From Prosapia bicincta (taxonomy: Eukaryota; Arthropoda; Insecta; Hemiptera; Cercopidae): a DNA stretch of 64,000 nt. Numbering within the stretch: position 1 is the first letter of the stretch; every line of letters starts with the position of its first letter. The stretch is taken from contig JBAIZL010000024.1 of NCBI GenBank assembly GCA_036971475.1, positions 1-64,000 of the forward strand, read 5' to 3'. Below, one piece after another: positions 23,105-36,970 of the stretch. Below the pieces are notes generated by a model. The model was given only the letters and a program-made list of their open reading frames with translations. It was not told where the DNA came from and did not search any database. The translations under genes and the position numbers were made by a program.

Positions 23105-26100
23105 AGAAAAATAGAGGAAAGAGAGAGAAGAGGCCTGAGTGAGAGTAACCATGCCTAATAGTGGGTCTGTGAGTGAAAGTTGGGCTGTGGGAGAGAGTAG
23201 ACTCTGGGAGAGAATAGGCCTGTCGAGAGAGTATACGTTTGAGTAAGAGTGGGCCCGTGGGAGAGAGTAGGCCTGTGAGAGAGAGTAGGACTGTGGTATA
23301 GAGTTGGGCTGTGGGAGAGAGTAGGCGTCTTGGAGAGAGTAGGCTGTGGGAGAGAGTAGGCCTCTGGGAGAGAAGAGGCGTCTGGGAGAGAGTAGGCTGT
23401 GGGAGAGAGTAGGCTGTGGGAGAGAGTAGGCAGTGAGAGAGAGTAGGCGTCTGGGAGAGAGTAAGCCTGTGAGAGAGTAGGACTATGGTAGAGAGGTGGG
23501 CTGTGCGAGAGAGTAGGGCTGCGAGAGAGTATACCTTTGAGTAAGAGTGGGCCCGTGGGAGAGAGTAGGCCTGTGAGAGAGAGTAGGACTATGGTATAGA
23601 GTTGGCCTGTGGGAGAGAGTATGTGTCTGGGAGAGAGTAGGGCTGTCTAGAGAGTATACCTTTGAGTAAGAGTGGGCCCGTGGGAGAGGGTAGGCTGTGG
23701 GAGAGAGTAAGCTGTGAGGAAGAGTAAGCGTCTGGGAGAAGGTAGGCCTGCCAAGAGAGTATAGCTTTGAGTACGAGTGGACCCTTGGGAGAGAATAGGA
23801 CTGTGAGAGAGAGAAACCGTATCGAGAGAGTATGAGGTTAACCGTGAGTGAGATTGAGCTCGGGGGAGAGAGTGTAGGACTGTGAGAGAGAGTAGGACTG
23901 TGTGAGAGAGTAACCGTATCGAGATATATATATAGGGTTACCTGTGAGTGAGATTGAACCCGGGGGAGAGTGTAGGAATGTGGAGGAGAGAAGGACTGTG
24001 AGAAAGAGTAACCATATCGAGAGAGTATAGGGTTACCTGTGAGTGTGATTGAGCCCGGGGGAGAGAGTAGGCCTGTGAGAGAGAGAGAGAGTAGGAATGT
24101 GAGAGAGAGTTATCGTATCGATAGAGTATTGGGTTACCTGTGAGTGAGATTGATTTCTTAGGAGAGAGTAGGCCTGTAAAAGAGAGTAGGCCTGTGAGAG
24201 AGAGTAGGACTGTGTGAGAGAGTAATCGTACCGAGGGAGTATAATGTTACCTGTGAGTGAAATTATGCTCGGGGGAGAGAGTAGGCCTGTGAGAGAGTAA
24301 CCGTATCGACAGAGTAATTTGTTACCTGTGAATGAGATTGAGCCGGGGGGGGGGGGGGAGAATAGGCCTATGAGAGAGAGTAGGACTGTGAGAGAAAGAG
24401 AGTAACCGTATGGAGAGAGTATAGGGTTACCTGTGAGTGAAATTGAACACGGGGGAGAAAGTAGGCCTGTGAGAGAGAGTAGAACTGTGTGAGATAGTAA
24501 GCGTATCGAGAGAGTATAGGGTTACCTGTGATTGAGATTGATTTCATGGAAGAGAGTAGGCCTGTGAGAGAGAATAACCGTATCGCGAGAGTATAGGCTT
24601 AACTGTGAATGAGATTAAGCCCGGGTGAGAGAGTATGCCTGTGAGAGAGAATAAGTTTACATGTGAGTGAGATTGAGTCCGGGGGAGGGAGTAGGCCTGT
24701 GAGATATTATAGGGATACCTGTGAGTGAGATTAAGCCCGGGGGAGAGAGGAGGCCTGTGAGAGAGTATGAGGTGACCTGTGAGTGAGATTGAGCCCGGGG
24801 GAGAGAGAAGGCCTGTGAGAGAGTATAGGGTTACCCGTGAGTGGGATTGAGCTAGGGTGAGAGAGTAGGTCTGTGAGACAGAGTAACCGTATTGAGAGTG
24901 TATAGAGTTACCTGAGTGAGATTCAGCCTGGGGGAGAGAGTAGGCCTGTGAGAGAGAGTAACCGTATCGAGAGAGTATAGGGTTACCTGTGAGTGAGATT
25001 GATCCTGGGGGCGAAAGTAGGCCTGTGAGAGAAAGTAGGCTTGTGAGAGAGAGTAACCGTATCGAGAGAGTATAGGGTTACGTGTGAGTGAGTTTGAGCT
25101 CGGGGGATAGAGTAGGCCTGTGAGAGAAAGTAGGACTGTGTGAGAGAGTAGAACTGTGTGAGAGAGTATCCGTATCGAGAGAGTATAGGGTCACCTGTGA
25201 TTGAGATTGAGCACGGGGGAGAGAGTCGGCCTGTGAGAGAGTATAAGGTTACCTGTGAGTGAGTTTGAGCTCGGAGAGAGAGTAGGCCTGTGAGAGAGTG
25301 TAGGAATGTGTAAGAGAGTAACCGTATCGAGAGAGTATAAGGTTTCCTGTGAGTGAGATTGAGCCCGTGTTAGAGATTAGGAACTTGAGAGAGAGTAACC
25401 GTATCGAGAGAGCATAGCGTTACCTGTGAGGGAGATTGAGCTCGGGGGAGAGGGTAGGACTGTGAGAGAGAGTATCCATATCGAAAGAGTATAAGTTTAC
25501 CTGTGAGTAAGAATGAGCTCGGGGGAGAGAGTATTCCTGGGATAGAGTATACTTTAAAGTAAGAGTGGGCCCGTGGAAGAGAGTTGGCCTGTGAGAGAGA
25601 GTAACCGTATCGAGAGTGTATAGAGATACCAGTGAGTGAGATTGAGCTCGATGGAGAGAGTAGGCCTGTGAGAGAGAGTAGGACTGTGTGAGAGAGTAAC
25701 CGTATCGAAAGAGTATAGGGTTACCTGTGAGTGAGATTGATCCTGGGGGAGGAGTAGGCGTGTGAGAGAGAGTTGAATGTGAGAGAGAGTAACCGTATCT
25801 AGAGAGAGTAGGGTTACCTGTGAGTGAGGTTGAGCCCGGGGAGAGAGTACTACTGTGATAGAGAGTAACCGTATCGAGAGAGTATAGGGACACCTGCGAG
25901 TGAGATTAAGCCCGGTCGAGAGAGTAGGCCTGTGAGAGAGAGTAGAACTGTGAAAGAGAGTAACCGTATCGAGGGAATATAGGGTTACTTGTGAGGGAGA
26001 TTGAGCCTGTGGGAGAGAGTAGGGCTGTGAGAGGGAATAACCGTATCGAGAGAGTATAGGGTTACCTGTGAGTGAGATTTAGTTTGGGGAAGAGAGTAGG

Positions 26101-27688
26101 CCTGTGAGAGAGATTAGGAGTGTGTGAGAGAGTAATCGTATCAAAAGAGTATATGGTTACCTGTGAGTGTAATTGAGCTCGGGGGAGATAGTAGGACCGT
26201 GAGAGAGAGAGAGAGAGAGAGTATCCGTATCGAGAGAGTATAAGGTTACCTGTGAGTGTGATTGAGCTCGGGGGGGAGAGTGGAACTTTGTGAGAGAGTA
26301 ACCGTATCGAGGGAGTATAGGGTTACCTGTGAGTGAGATTGAGCCTGGGGAGAGAGTAGGCCTGTTAGAAAGAGTAGGACTGTGTGAGAGTAACCGTATC
26401 GAGATAAGGTTACCTGCGAGTAAGATTGAGCCCGGGGGAGAGAGGAGGCCTGTGATAGAGAATAGGGTTACCTGTGAGTAAGATTGAGCTCGGGAGAGAG
26501 AGTAGGAATGTGAGAGAGTATAGGGATACCTGAGAGTGAGATTAAGCCCGGTTCAGAGAGTAGGCCTTTAAAAGAGAGTAGGCCTGTGAGAGAGAGTAGA
26601 ACTGTGTGAGAGAGTATCCGTATCGAGAGGGTATAGGGTAACCTGTGAGTGAGATTGATTTCTTGGGAGAGAGTAGGCCTGTGAGAGTGAGTAGGAATGT
26701 GTGATAGAGTAATAGTATCGATAGAGTATAGGCTTATCTGTGAGTGTAATGAAGCTCAGGGGAGAGAGTAGGAGTGTGTGAGAGAGAGAGTATCCGTATC
26801 GAGAGAGTATAGGGTTACTTGTGAGTGAGATTGAGCTCGGGGGTGAGAGTAGGCCTGTGAGAGAGAATAACCGTATCGAGAGAGTATAGGGTTACCTGTG
26901 AGTGAGATTAAGCCCGGTTCAGAGAGTAGGCCTGTAAAAGAGAGTAGGCCTGTGAGAGAGAGTAGAACTGTGTGAGATAGTAAACGTATCGAGAGAGAAT
27001 AGGGTTACCTGTGGGTAAGAATAAGCTCGGGGGAGAGAGTATTCCTGTGAGAGAGTATACTTTAAAGTAAAAGTGGGCCCGTGGAGAGAGTTGGCCTGTG
27101 AGAGAGAGTAACCGTATCGAGAGAGTATAGACTTACCTGTGAGTGAAATTGAGCCTGTGGGAGAGAGTAGGACTGTGAGAGAGGGTAGCCGTATCGAGAG
27201 AGTATAGTGTTACCTGTGAGTGAGATTGAGCTCGGGGGAGAGAGTAGGCCTGTGAGAGAGAGTAGGACTGTGTGAGAGAGTAACCGTATCGAAAGAGTAT
27301 AGGGTTACCTATGAGTGAGATTGATCCTGGGGGAGAGAGTCGGCGTGTGAGAGAGAGTAGACTGTGAGAGAGAGTAACCGTATCTAGAGAGAGTAGGGTT
27401 ACCTGTGAGTTAAGTTGAGCCCGGGGAGAGAGTACTACTGAGATAGAGAGTAACCGTATCGAGGGAGTATAGGGTTACCTGTGAGTGAGATTGAGCCTGT
27501 GGGAGAGAGTAGGGCTGTGAGAGGGAATAACCGTATCGAGAGAGTATAGGGTTACCTGTGAGTGAGATTGAGTTTGGGGAAGAGAGTAGGCCTGTGAGAG
27601 AGATTAGGACTGTGTGAGAGAGTAATCGTATCAAAAGAGGATTTGGCTACCTGTGAGTGTAATTGAGCTCGGGGAAGATAGTAGTACC

Positions 27689-27724
<36 letters not shown>

Positions 27725-27787
27725 CCGTATCGAGAGAGTATAAGGTTACCTGTGAGTGTAATTGAGCTCGGGGAAGATAGTAGTACC

Positions 27788-27827
<40 letters not shown>

Positions 27828-30800
27828 CCGTATCGAGAGAGTATAGGGTTACCTGTGAGTGTGATTGAGCTCGGGGAAGAGAGTAGGCCTGTGAGAGAGA
27901 GTAGGACTGTGTGAGAGAGTAATCGTATCAAAAGAGTATTTGGCTACCTGTGAGTGTAATTGAGCTCGGGGAAGATAGTAGTACCGTGAGAGAGAGAGAG
28001 AGAGAGAGAGAGAGTATCCGTATCGAGAGAGTATAGGGTTACCTGTGAGTGTGATTGAGCTCAGAGGGGGGAGAGTGGAACTTTGTGAGAGAGTAATCGT
28101 ATCGAGGGAGTATAGGGTTATCTGTGAGTGAGATTGAGCCTGGGGAGAGAGTAGGCCTGTTAGAAAGAGTAGGACTGTGTGAGAGTAACCGTATCGAGAT
28201 AAGGTTACCTGTGAGTAAGATTGATACCGGGGGAGAGAGGAGGCCTGTGATAGAGAATAGGGTTACCTGTGAGTAAGATTGAGGTCGGGAGACAGAGTAG
28301 GAATGTGAGAGAGAGTAACCGTATCGAGAGAGTATAGGGATACCTGCGAGTGAGATTAAGCCCGGTTCAGAGAGTAGGCCTTTAAAAGAGAGTAGGCCTG
28401 TGAGAGAGAGTAGAACTGTGTGAGAGAGTAACCGTATCGAGAGGGTATAGGGTAACCTGTGAGTGAGATTGATTCCTTGGGAGAGAGTAGGCCTGTGAGA
28501 GTGAGTAGGAATGTGTGATAGAATAATAGTATCGATAGAGTATAGGCTTATTTGTGAATGTAATTAAGCTCGGGGGAGAGAGTAGGAGTGTGTGAGAGAG
28601 AGAGTATCCGTATCGAGAGAGTATAGGGTTACCTGTGAGTAAGAATGAGCTCGGGGGAGAGAGTAGGCGTGTGAGAGAGTATACTTTAAAGTAAGAGTGG
28701 ACCCGTGGAAGAGAGTAGGCCTGTGAGAGAGAGTAACCTTATCGAGAGAGTATAGTGTTACCTGTGAGTGAGATTGAGGTCGGGGGAGAGAGTAGGCCTT
28801 AGAGAGAAAGTAGCCCTGTGAGAGAGAGTAACCGTATCGAGAGAGTATAGTGTTACCTGTGAGTGAAATTGAGCCTGGGGGAGAGGGTAGGCCTGTGAGA
28901 GAGAGTAAGACTGTGTGAGAGAGTATCCGTAGCGAGAGAGTATAAAGTTACCTGTGAGTGAGATTGAGCTTGAGGGAGAAAGTAAGACTATGAGAGAGAA
29001 TAACCGTATCGTGAGAATATAGGGTTACCTGTGAGTGATATTGAGCCTGTTGGATAGAGTAGGCCTGTGAGAGAGAGTAGGGATGTGTGAGAGAGTAACC
29101 GTATCGAGAAAGTATAGGGTTACCCTTGAGTGAGATTTATCCTGGAGGAGAGAGTAGGCCTGTGAAAGAGAGTAGGGCTATGTGAGAGAGTAACCGTGTC
29201 GAGAGAGTATAAGGTTACCTGTGAGTGAGATTGAGCCCGTGGGAGAGAGTAGGACTGTGAGAGAGAGTAACCGTATCGAGAGACTATAGGGTTACCTCTG
29301 AGTGAGTTTGAGCTCAGGGGAGAGAGTAGGCCTGTGAGAGAGAGTAACCGTATCGAGAGAGTATAGGGTTACCTGTGAGTGAGATTGAACCCGGGGGAGA
29401 GATTAGACCTGTAAGAGAGTATAGGGTTACCTGTAGGTCAGATTGAGCCCGGGAGAGAGAGTAGGCCTGTGAGAGAGAGTAACCGTATCGAGAGTATAGG
29501 GTTACCTGTGAGTGAGATTGAGCTCGGGGGAGAGACTTGGACTGTGAGAGAGAGTATCCGTATCGAGAGAGTATCGGGTTACCTGTGAGTAAGAATGAGC
29601 TCGGGGGAGAGAGTAGGCGTGTGAGAGAGTATACTTTAAAGTAAGAGTGGACCCGTGGAAGAGAGTAGGCCTGTGAGAGAGAGTAACCTTATCGAGAGAG
29701 TATAGTGTTACCTGTGAGTGAGATTGAGGTCGGGGGAGAGAGTAGGCCTTAGAGAGAAAGTAGCCCTGTGAGAGAGTGTAGGACTGTGTGAGAGAGTAAC
29801 CGTATCGAGAGAGTATAGTGTTACCTGTGAGTGAAATTGAGCCTGGGGGAGAGGGTAGGCCTGTGAGAGAGAGTAAGACTGTGTGAGAGAGTATCCGTAT
29901 CGAGAGAGTATAAAGTTACCTGTGAGTGAGATTGAGCCCGTGGGAAAGAGTAGGACTGTAAAAGAGAGTAGGCCTGTGAGAGAGAGTAGGACTGTGTGAG
30001 AGAGTATTCGTATCGAGAGAGTGAGTGCATTTAAGCTCGGGGGTGAGAGTAGGACTGTGTGAGAGAGAGAGAGAGAGTATCCGTATTTAGAGAGTATAGG
30101 GTTACATGTGAGTGAGATTGAGCTCGGGTTAGAGAGTAGGCTTGTGAGAGAGAGTAGGTCTGTGAGAGAGAGTAGGAATGTGTGAGAGAGTAGGCCTGTG
30201 AGAGAGAGTAGGAATGTGTGAGAGAGTAACCGTATCGAGAGTGTATAAGGTTACCTGTGAGTGAGATTGAGCCCGGGGGAGAGAGTAGGCCTGTGAGAGA
30301 GAGAGAGAGAGAGTAGGCCTGTGAGAGAGAGTAGGAATGTGTGAGAGAGTAACCGTATCGAGAGCGTATAGTGTTACCTGTGAGTGAGATTGAGCCTGGG
30401 GGAGAGAGTAGACCTGTGAGAGAGATTAACCGTGTGGAGAGAATATATGGTTACCTGTGAGTGAGATTGAGCTCGGGGGAGAGAGTATGCCTGTTGAGAG
30501 AGAGTAGGACTGTGAGAAAGAGTAACCTTATCGAGAGTGTATAAGGTTACCTGTGAGTGAGATTGAGCCCGAGGGAGAGAGTAGGCCTGTGAGAGAGTAT
30601 AGGGTTACCTGTGAAGGAGATTGAGTCCGGGGGAGAGAGTAGGCCTGTGAGAGAGTATAGGGTTACCTGTGAGTGAGAATGAGGTCGGGGGAGAGAGTAG
30701 CCCTGTGAGAGAATATAGGGTTACCTGTGAGTGAGATTGAGGTCGGGTGAGAGAGGAGGCCTGTGAGAGAGTATAGGGTTACCTGTGAGTGAGATTGAGG

Positions 30801-33800
30801 TCGGGTGAGAGAGGAGGCCTGTGAGAGAGTATAGGGTTACCTGTTAGTGAGATTGAGGTCGGGTGAGAGAGGAGGCCTGTGAGAGAGTATAGGGTTACCT
30901 GTGAGTGAGATTGAGCTCGGGGGAGAGAGTAGGCCTGTGAGAGAGTATAGGGTTACCTATTAGTGAGATTGAGGTCGGGTGAGAGAGGAGGCCTGTGAGA
31001 GAGTATAGGGTTACCTGTGAGTGAGATTGAGCTCGGGGGAGAGAGTAGGCCTGTGAGAGAGTATAGGGTTACCTATTAGTGAGATTGAGGTCGGGTGAGA
31101 GAGGAGGCCTGTGAGAGAGTATAGGGTTACCTGTTAGTGAGATTAAGCTCGGGGTTGAGAATAGGCCTGTAAAAGAGAGTAGGCTTTTCGAGAGTGTGAG
31201 TCTGTGGAGGAGACTAGCCCTGTCGAAAATGTAGGCCCGTGGGAGAGAGTAGGCCTGTGAGAGAGTATAGGGTTACCTGTGAGTGAGATTGAGCTCGGGG
31301 GAGAGAGTAGGCCTGTGAGAGAGTATAGGGTTACCTATTAGTGAGATTGAGGTCGGGTGAGAGAGGAGGCCTGTGAGAGAGTATAGGGTTACCTGTTAGT
31401 GAGATTAAGCTCGGGGTTGAGAATAGGCCTGTAAAAGAGAGTAGGCTTTTCGAGAGTGTGAGTCTGTGGAGGAGACTAGCCCTGTCGAAAATGTAGGCCC
31501 GTGGGAGAGAGTAGGCCTGTGAGAGAGTATAGGGTTACCTGTGAGTGAGATTGAGCTCGGGGGAGAGAGTAGGCCTGTGAGAGAGTATAGGGTTACCTGT
31601 GAGTGAGATTGAGCTCAGGGGAGAGAGTAGGCCTGTGAGAGAGTATAGGGTTACCTGTGAGTGAGATTGAGCTCGGGGGAGAGAGTAGGCCTGTGAGAGA
31701 GTATAGGGTTACCTGTGAGTGAGATTGAGCTCGGGGGAGAGAGTAGGCCTGTGAGAGAGTATAGGGTTACCTTTGAGTGAGATCGAGCTCGGGGGAGAGA
31801 GTAGGCCTGTGAGAGAGTATAGGGTTACCTATTAGTGAGATTGAGGTCGGGTGAGAGAGGAGGCCTGTGAGAGAGTATAGGGTTACCTGTTAGTGAGATT
31901 AAGCTCGGGGTTGAGAATAGGCCTGTAAAAGAGAGTAGGCTTTTCGAGAGTGTGAGTCTGTGGAGGAGACTAGCCCTGTCGAAAATGTAGGCCCGTGGGA
32001 GAGAGTAGGCCTGTGAGAGAGTATAGGGTTACCTGTGAGTGAGATTGAGCTCGGGGGAGAGAGTAGGCCTGTGAGAGAGTATAGGGTTACCTGTGAGTGA
32101 GATTGAGGTCGGGTGAGAGAGGAGGCCTGTGAGAGAGTATAGGGTTACCTGTTAGTGAGATTGAGGTCGGGTGAGAGAGGAGGCCTGTGAGAGAGTATAG
32201 GGTTACCTGTGAGTGAGATTAAGCTCGGGGTTGAGAATTGGCCTGTAAAAGAGAGTAGGCTTTTCGAGAGTGTGAGTCTGTGGAGGAGACTAGCCCTGTC
32301 GAAAATGTAGGCCCGTGGGAGAGAGTAGGCCTGTGAGAGAATATAGGGTTACCTGTGAGTGAGATTGAGGTCGGGTGAGAGAGGAGGCCTGTGAGAGAGT
32401 ATAGGGTTACCTGTGAGTGAGATTGAGGTCGGGTGAGAGAGGAGGCCTGTGAGAGAGTATAGGGTTACCTATTAGTGAGATTGAGGTCGGGTGAGAGAGG
32501 AGGCCTGTGAGAGAGTATAGGGTTACCTGTTAGTGAGATTAAGCTCGGGGTTGAGAATAGGCCTGTAAAAGAGAGTAGGCTTTTCGAGAGTGTGAGTCTG
32601 TGGAGGAGACTAGCCCTGTCGAAAATGTAGGCCCGTGGGAGAGAGTAGGCCTGTGAGAGAGTATAGGGTTACCTGTGAGTGAGATTGAGCTCGGGGGAGA
32701 GAGTAGGCCTGTGAGAGAGTATAGGGTTACCTGTGAGTGAGATTGAGCTCGGGGGAGAGAGTAGGCCTGTGAGAGAGTATAGGGTTACCTATTAGTGAGA
32801 TTGAGGTCGGGTGAGAGAGGAGGCCTGTGAGAGAGTATAGGGTTACCTGTTAGTGAGATTAAGCTCGGGGTTGAGAATAGGCCTGTAAAAGAGAGTAGGC
32901 TTTTCGAGAGTGTGAGTCTGTGGAGGAGACTAGCCCTGTCGAAAATGTAGGCCCGTGGGAGAGAGTAGGCCTGTGAGAGAGTATAGGGTTACCTGTGAGT
33001 GAGATTGAGCTCGGGGGAGAGAGTAGGCCTGTGAGAGAGTATAGGGTTACCTGTGAGTGAGATTGAGCTCGGGGGAGAGAGTAGGCCTGTGAGAGAGTAT
33101 AGGGTTACCTGTTAGTGAGATTAAGCTCGGGGTTGAGAATAGGCCTGTAAAAGAGAGTAGGCTTTTCGAGAGTGTGAGTCTGTGGAGGAGACTAGCCCTG
33201 TCGAAAATGTAGGCCCGTGGGAGAGAGTAGGCCTGTGAGAGAGTATAGGGTTACCTGTGAGTGAGATTGAGCTCGGGGGAGAGAGTAGGCCTGTGAGAGA
33301 GTATAGGGTTACCTGTTAGTGAGATTAAGCTCGGGGTTGAGAATAGGCCTGTAAAAGAGAGTAGGCTTTTCGAGAGTGTGAGTCTGTGGAGGAGACTAGC
33401 CCTGTCGAAAATGTAGGCCCGTGGGAGAGAGTAGGCCTGTGAGAGAGTATAGGGTTACCTGTTAGTGAGATTAAGCTCGGGGTTGAGAATAGGCCTGTAA
33501 AAGAGAGTAGGCTTTTCGAGAGTGTGAGTCTGTGGAGGAGACTAGCCCTGTCGAAAATGTAGGCCCGTGGGAGAGAGTAGGCCTGTGAGAGAGTATAGGG
33601 TTACCTGTTAGTGAGATTAAGCTCGGGGTTGAGAATAGGCCTGTAAAAGAGAGTAGGCTTTTCGAGAGTGTGAGTCTGTGGAGGAGACTAGCCCTGTCGA
33701 AAATGTAGGCCCGTGGGAGAGAGTAGGCCTGTGAGAGAGTATAGGGTTACCTATTAGTGAGATTGAGCTCGGGGTTGAGAATAGGCCTGTAAAAGAGAGT

Positions 33801-34518
33801 AGGCTTTTCGAGAGTGTGAGTCTGTGGAGGAGACTAGCCCTGTCGAAAATGTAGGCCCGTGGGAGAGAGTAGGCCTGTGAGAGAGTATAGGGTTACCTGT
33901 GAGTGAGATTGAGCTCGGGGGAGAGAGTAGGCCTGTGAGAGAGTATATCGTTACCTGTTAGTGAGATTAAGCTCGGGGTTGAGAATACCTGTAAAAGAGA
34001 GTAGGCTTTTCGAGAGTGTGAGTCTGTGGAGGAGACTAGCCCTGTCGAAAATGTAGGCCCGTGGGAGAGAGTAGGCCTGTGAGAGAGTATAGGGTTACCT
34101 GTGAGTGAGATTGAGCTCGGGGGAGAGAGTAGGCCTGTGAGAGAGTATAGGGTTACCTGTGAGTGAGATTGAGCTCGGGGGAGAGAGTAGGCCTGTGAGA
34201 GAGTATAGGGTTACCTGTGAGTGAGATTGAGCTCGGGGGAGAGAGTAGGCCTGTGAGAGAGTATAGGGTTACCTGTGAGTGAGATTGAGCTCGGGGGAGA
34301 GAGTAGGCCTGTGAGAGAGTATAGGGTTACCTGTGAGTGAGATTGAGCTCGGGGGAGAGAGTAGGCCTGTGAGAGAGTATAGGGTTACCTGTTAGTGAGA
34401 TTAAGCTCGGGGTTGAGAATAGGCCTGTAAAAGAGAGTAGGCTTTTCGAGAGTGTGAGTCTGTGGAGGAGACTAGCCCTGTCGAAAATGTAGGCCCGTGG
34501 GAGAGAGTAGGCCTGAGT
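23105..34518. repeat. GA-rich minisatellite, 11.4 kb
   Basis: Built from variants of gtaaccgtatcgagagagta, tagggttacctgtgagtgag and attgagcccgggggagagag, joined by (GA)n stretches and taggcctgtgagaga. Three zones are visible. At 23105-23800 there is a diverged region lacking the gttacctg block. At 23800-30540 units of mixed length are moderately diverged, with pure GA runs at about 27690, 27790 and 27985. From 30540 to 34518 near-identical 58-bp units alternate with a 146-bp composite unit (33311, 33457, 33603 starts). A block at about 28633-28870 recurs at about 29581-29810. The minus strand has CT-rich open frames up to 157 codons, explained by the repeat. Confidence 0.97.
30540..34518. repeat. 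homogenised subarray of 58-bp and 146-bp units
   Basis: The 58-bp unit runs from gtatagggttacctgtgagt to gtaggcctgtgagaga. The 146-bp unit adds a segment with cttttcgagagtgtgagtct and cctgtcgaaaatgtaggccc. Both appear in runs and in alternation, with very few substitutions, which implies recent unequal exchange compared with the older left part. The array ends in gtaggcctgagtaggtaggg. Confidence 0.9.
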
Positions 34519-36970
34519 AGGTAGGGAGAAAAGCCTCCCAATTTTCGATAATAATTGGCAAACATATGATACTCAAATCACATTCTAAAAAAAAGTGATA
34601 TTATTTTGCAACCCTTAAATAGAGGTTGAACTTTAAAAAATATCTGAATGTACAAACAGAAAATATACTCTATTAAAGAATGTTTCTTTGTAAAATTGTG
34701 CAGTATTTTAAGCAATCGGTTAGCCTACGTTATGAAAATTATTTTTTTCCTATAACCATGCCGACGCTAGCCGTATATGTTCTTGCTATTTTCAGTTTAG
34801 CTATTTCAAAAAAAATTCACGGACACAATAGATAAGAACCAAAATCATGAAAAGAAAATGCCCACAATCTATTTTGTAATCGTAATAATTCGACGTATAT
34901 AGAATATCTGAGAGATCTATTAAATAAACACATTTGTTTTACATTTTGAAGAATTTATAAATCTCCAACCTTTAATCGACGGAAATTTTTTTTGACATTA
35001 TGAAACAATTTATCGTTTAGGCTATTTCAGTATGGCACCATAGTCACAAACCAAGACGTTACTATTCGTCATTGTATTTCCCAATTCTGGTTATAGCTAT
35101 TTTTCCTGATTAGCAAGTTACAAGCATTTTTTAAACTGGCTATACTGTTTGATACTAGATTATACTACTATACTAGACTAAAACTATACGAAATTATTTT
35201 GTCAATTACATGGGCATATTAAAAATTATTCACCCACTACTGAGTAAACAATATTAAATTCTATTAACATTGCTCTTCTCTCAGACCATCAGTAGGCCTA
35301 TAATCCTCTTTATGCGCCATATCTGTGACGGTCGTACGGTGTTAACAAAACAGAATTCATTTGAATACTTGAGCGGAAGACAATGGTACATTTTACATAA
35401 ATTATGAAGTGAATAGTGTTTTCCCTTATTGGGTTTTTTACTACTGTTAATCTTTCCTTACATGATCAGTTGAAACATCCTGCATTTACTGTCCCTCGGA
35501 GCTATTTGGATTTTATTTAAAAGGCCCTAGATATTCCAACTTAATTCTGTTTCCTTCACGCCTAACTCCCTCCTTACTCAACCAACAAAATACTTCTTCG
35601 TTGGTGATTCAGTCGACCCAATGTACTACTAGTATAGGCTACATATGTAGATCCACAAGGCCTATAACCTTTTCATTGCATTTTGTCTTTGGCCATGCTT
35701 TGTAACCCCCCCCCCCGGTATTTTGCAAGTGGGTTGTGGAATGAATTGACTTATTAAAAAAAAATAATAATTAACTTTATCCATTTCCTTCATTCTTTAC
35801 ACTTACTGAGACTCGCCGGGTCAGTTGTTTGTCTAAACAATTTTATTGTATCTTACGATTAACTCAGGCAGACTGGCTGTCTGTTTAATCGCTCTAATAA
35901 AAAATGGTTACATTAAAATTCTTGTTTTTTAATTTAAAAAAATTTAATTTAGAAAACAGTTTAATATTCAAAATATTACATTTAAATTATAATTTGCTTT
36001 TTTCTCGTTATTACTTTACAAATTAAAGTATACACATTTACAGCTTTTAAAAAAGGTTTTCAAACAGCTAGGTTTACGCACGCTGTCCTATATTTACTGA
36101 TTTGATAGACACAAAAAATATCAAAAAATATTAAATTTAAAACATATCTTGCCAATCACTTACACTCACGTGGCTTTGTTAAAACATTTAATAATCAACC
36201 CAAATTCACTTTTAAACGTATTTAAATTTTAAAACAACAAACTAAACGTAACAAAGCCACTAAGAAAATATCCCGTTTTTAATAAATTTATAAAAGTACA
36301 TTATTTAACTCTTTAACAAAAATTTTGACAATATCAAGCCAGTGGATCCTCCTTCTTAGGTGCCTTGCGAGGGAATGCCTAAAGGTATATTTCCCACGTG
36401 AATTCGGAAATTCCCCCACCCTTGTGCACTCAGAAACTTCCCTGGGAATTTCCTGCTAGCTCCATCGATGAAACGTTTTAAAAAAAAAAAAAAAAAATTT
36501 CAAGCAAAGCCGATTTTACATTAACTAAACAACAAATATGTATGTAACATACTTAGTTGCAATCAGAAATTAACGGTATGTTACAGCGTTTAGTCGGATT
36601 AATAGAACCAGAGACTCTAACCACTTCCAAAATTGCTTAACCTATTTTAAGTGCTATTGAGGTCAGTAATTACTGGACGGTATTATTCTCAAATTTCCCA
36701 TCTTAATTTTACGTCTCTTACTTGGCTCTATATTACGTTTATCGTTGTTTCTATCTAATTATATGGTTCTAAGCGATCGTTTCTTTGACTAACTCGTACT
36801 GTCTTACTGGTTGTTCAGTTTTGCTTATAAACATCCATTTCGTTATTGTGATATATTAGATTATAGCTCAAAGTTTTCACTTGCTTTTTGTATTTTGACA
36901 ATTAGACAATTCATCTCCTTTAATTCAGATAAAATTCATATTTATTCATATATTATTTTTTAAGATTTTT
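34519..36970. other. AT-rich intergenic sequence
   Basis: About 2.4 kb of unique sequence with a C11 run at 35706 and an A-run at 36480. A GC-richer patch at 36335-36470 has a short minus-strand frame ending RKAPKKEDPLA before a stop, preceded by a ctttag acceptor-like word. It is too short to call an exon. Confidence 0.5.

Noticed and set aside
27653..27868. Arg-Glu repeat protein frame
   Set aside because: Simple translation of (GA)n runs.
25420..30030. Minus-strand open frames up to 157 codons rich in S, L, Y, T
   Set aside because: They follow the CT-rich strand of the minisatellite, change frame between units and have no gene signals.
30540..34518. agggttacc words suggesting telomeric repeats
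   Set aside because: They are part of 58-bp units and do not form TTAGG tandem runs.
36335..36470. Possible last exon ending RKAPKKEDPLA
   Set aside because: Only about 15 codons after an acceptor-like word, with no partner exon; insufficient support.
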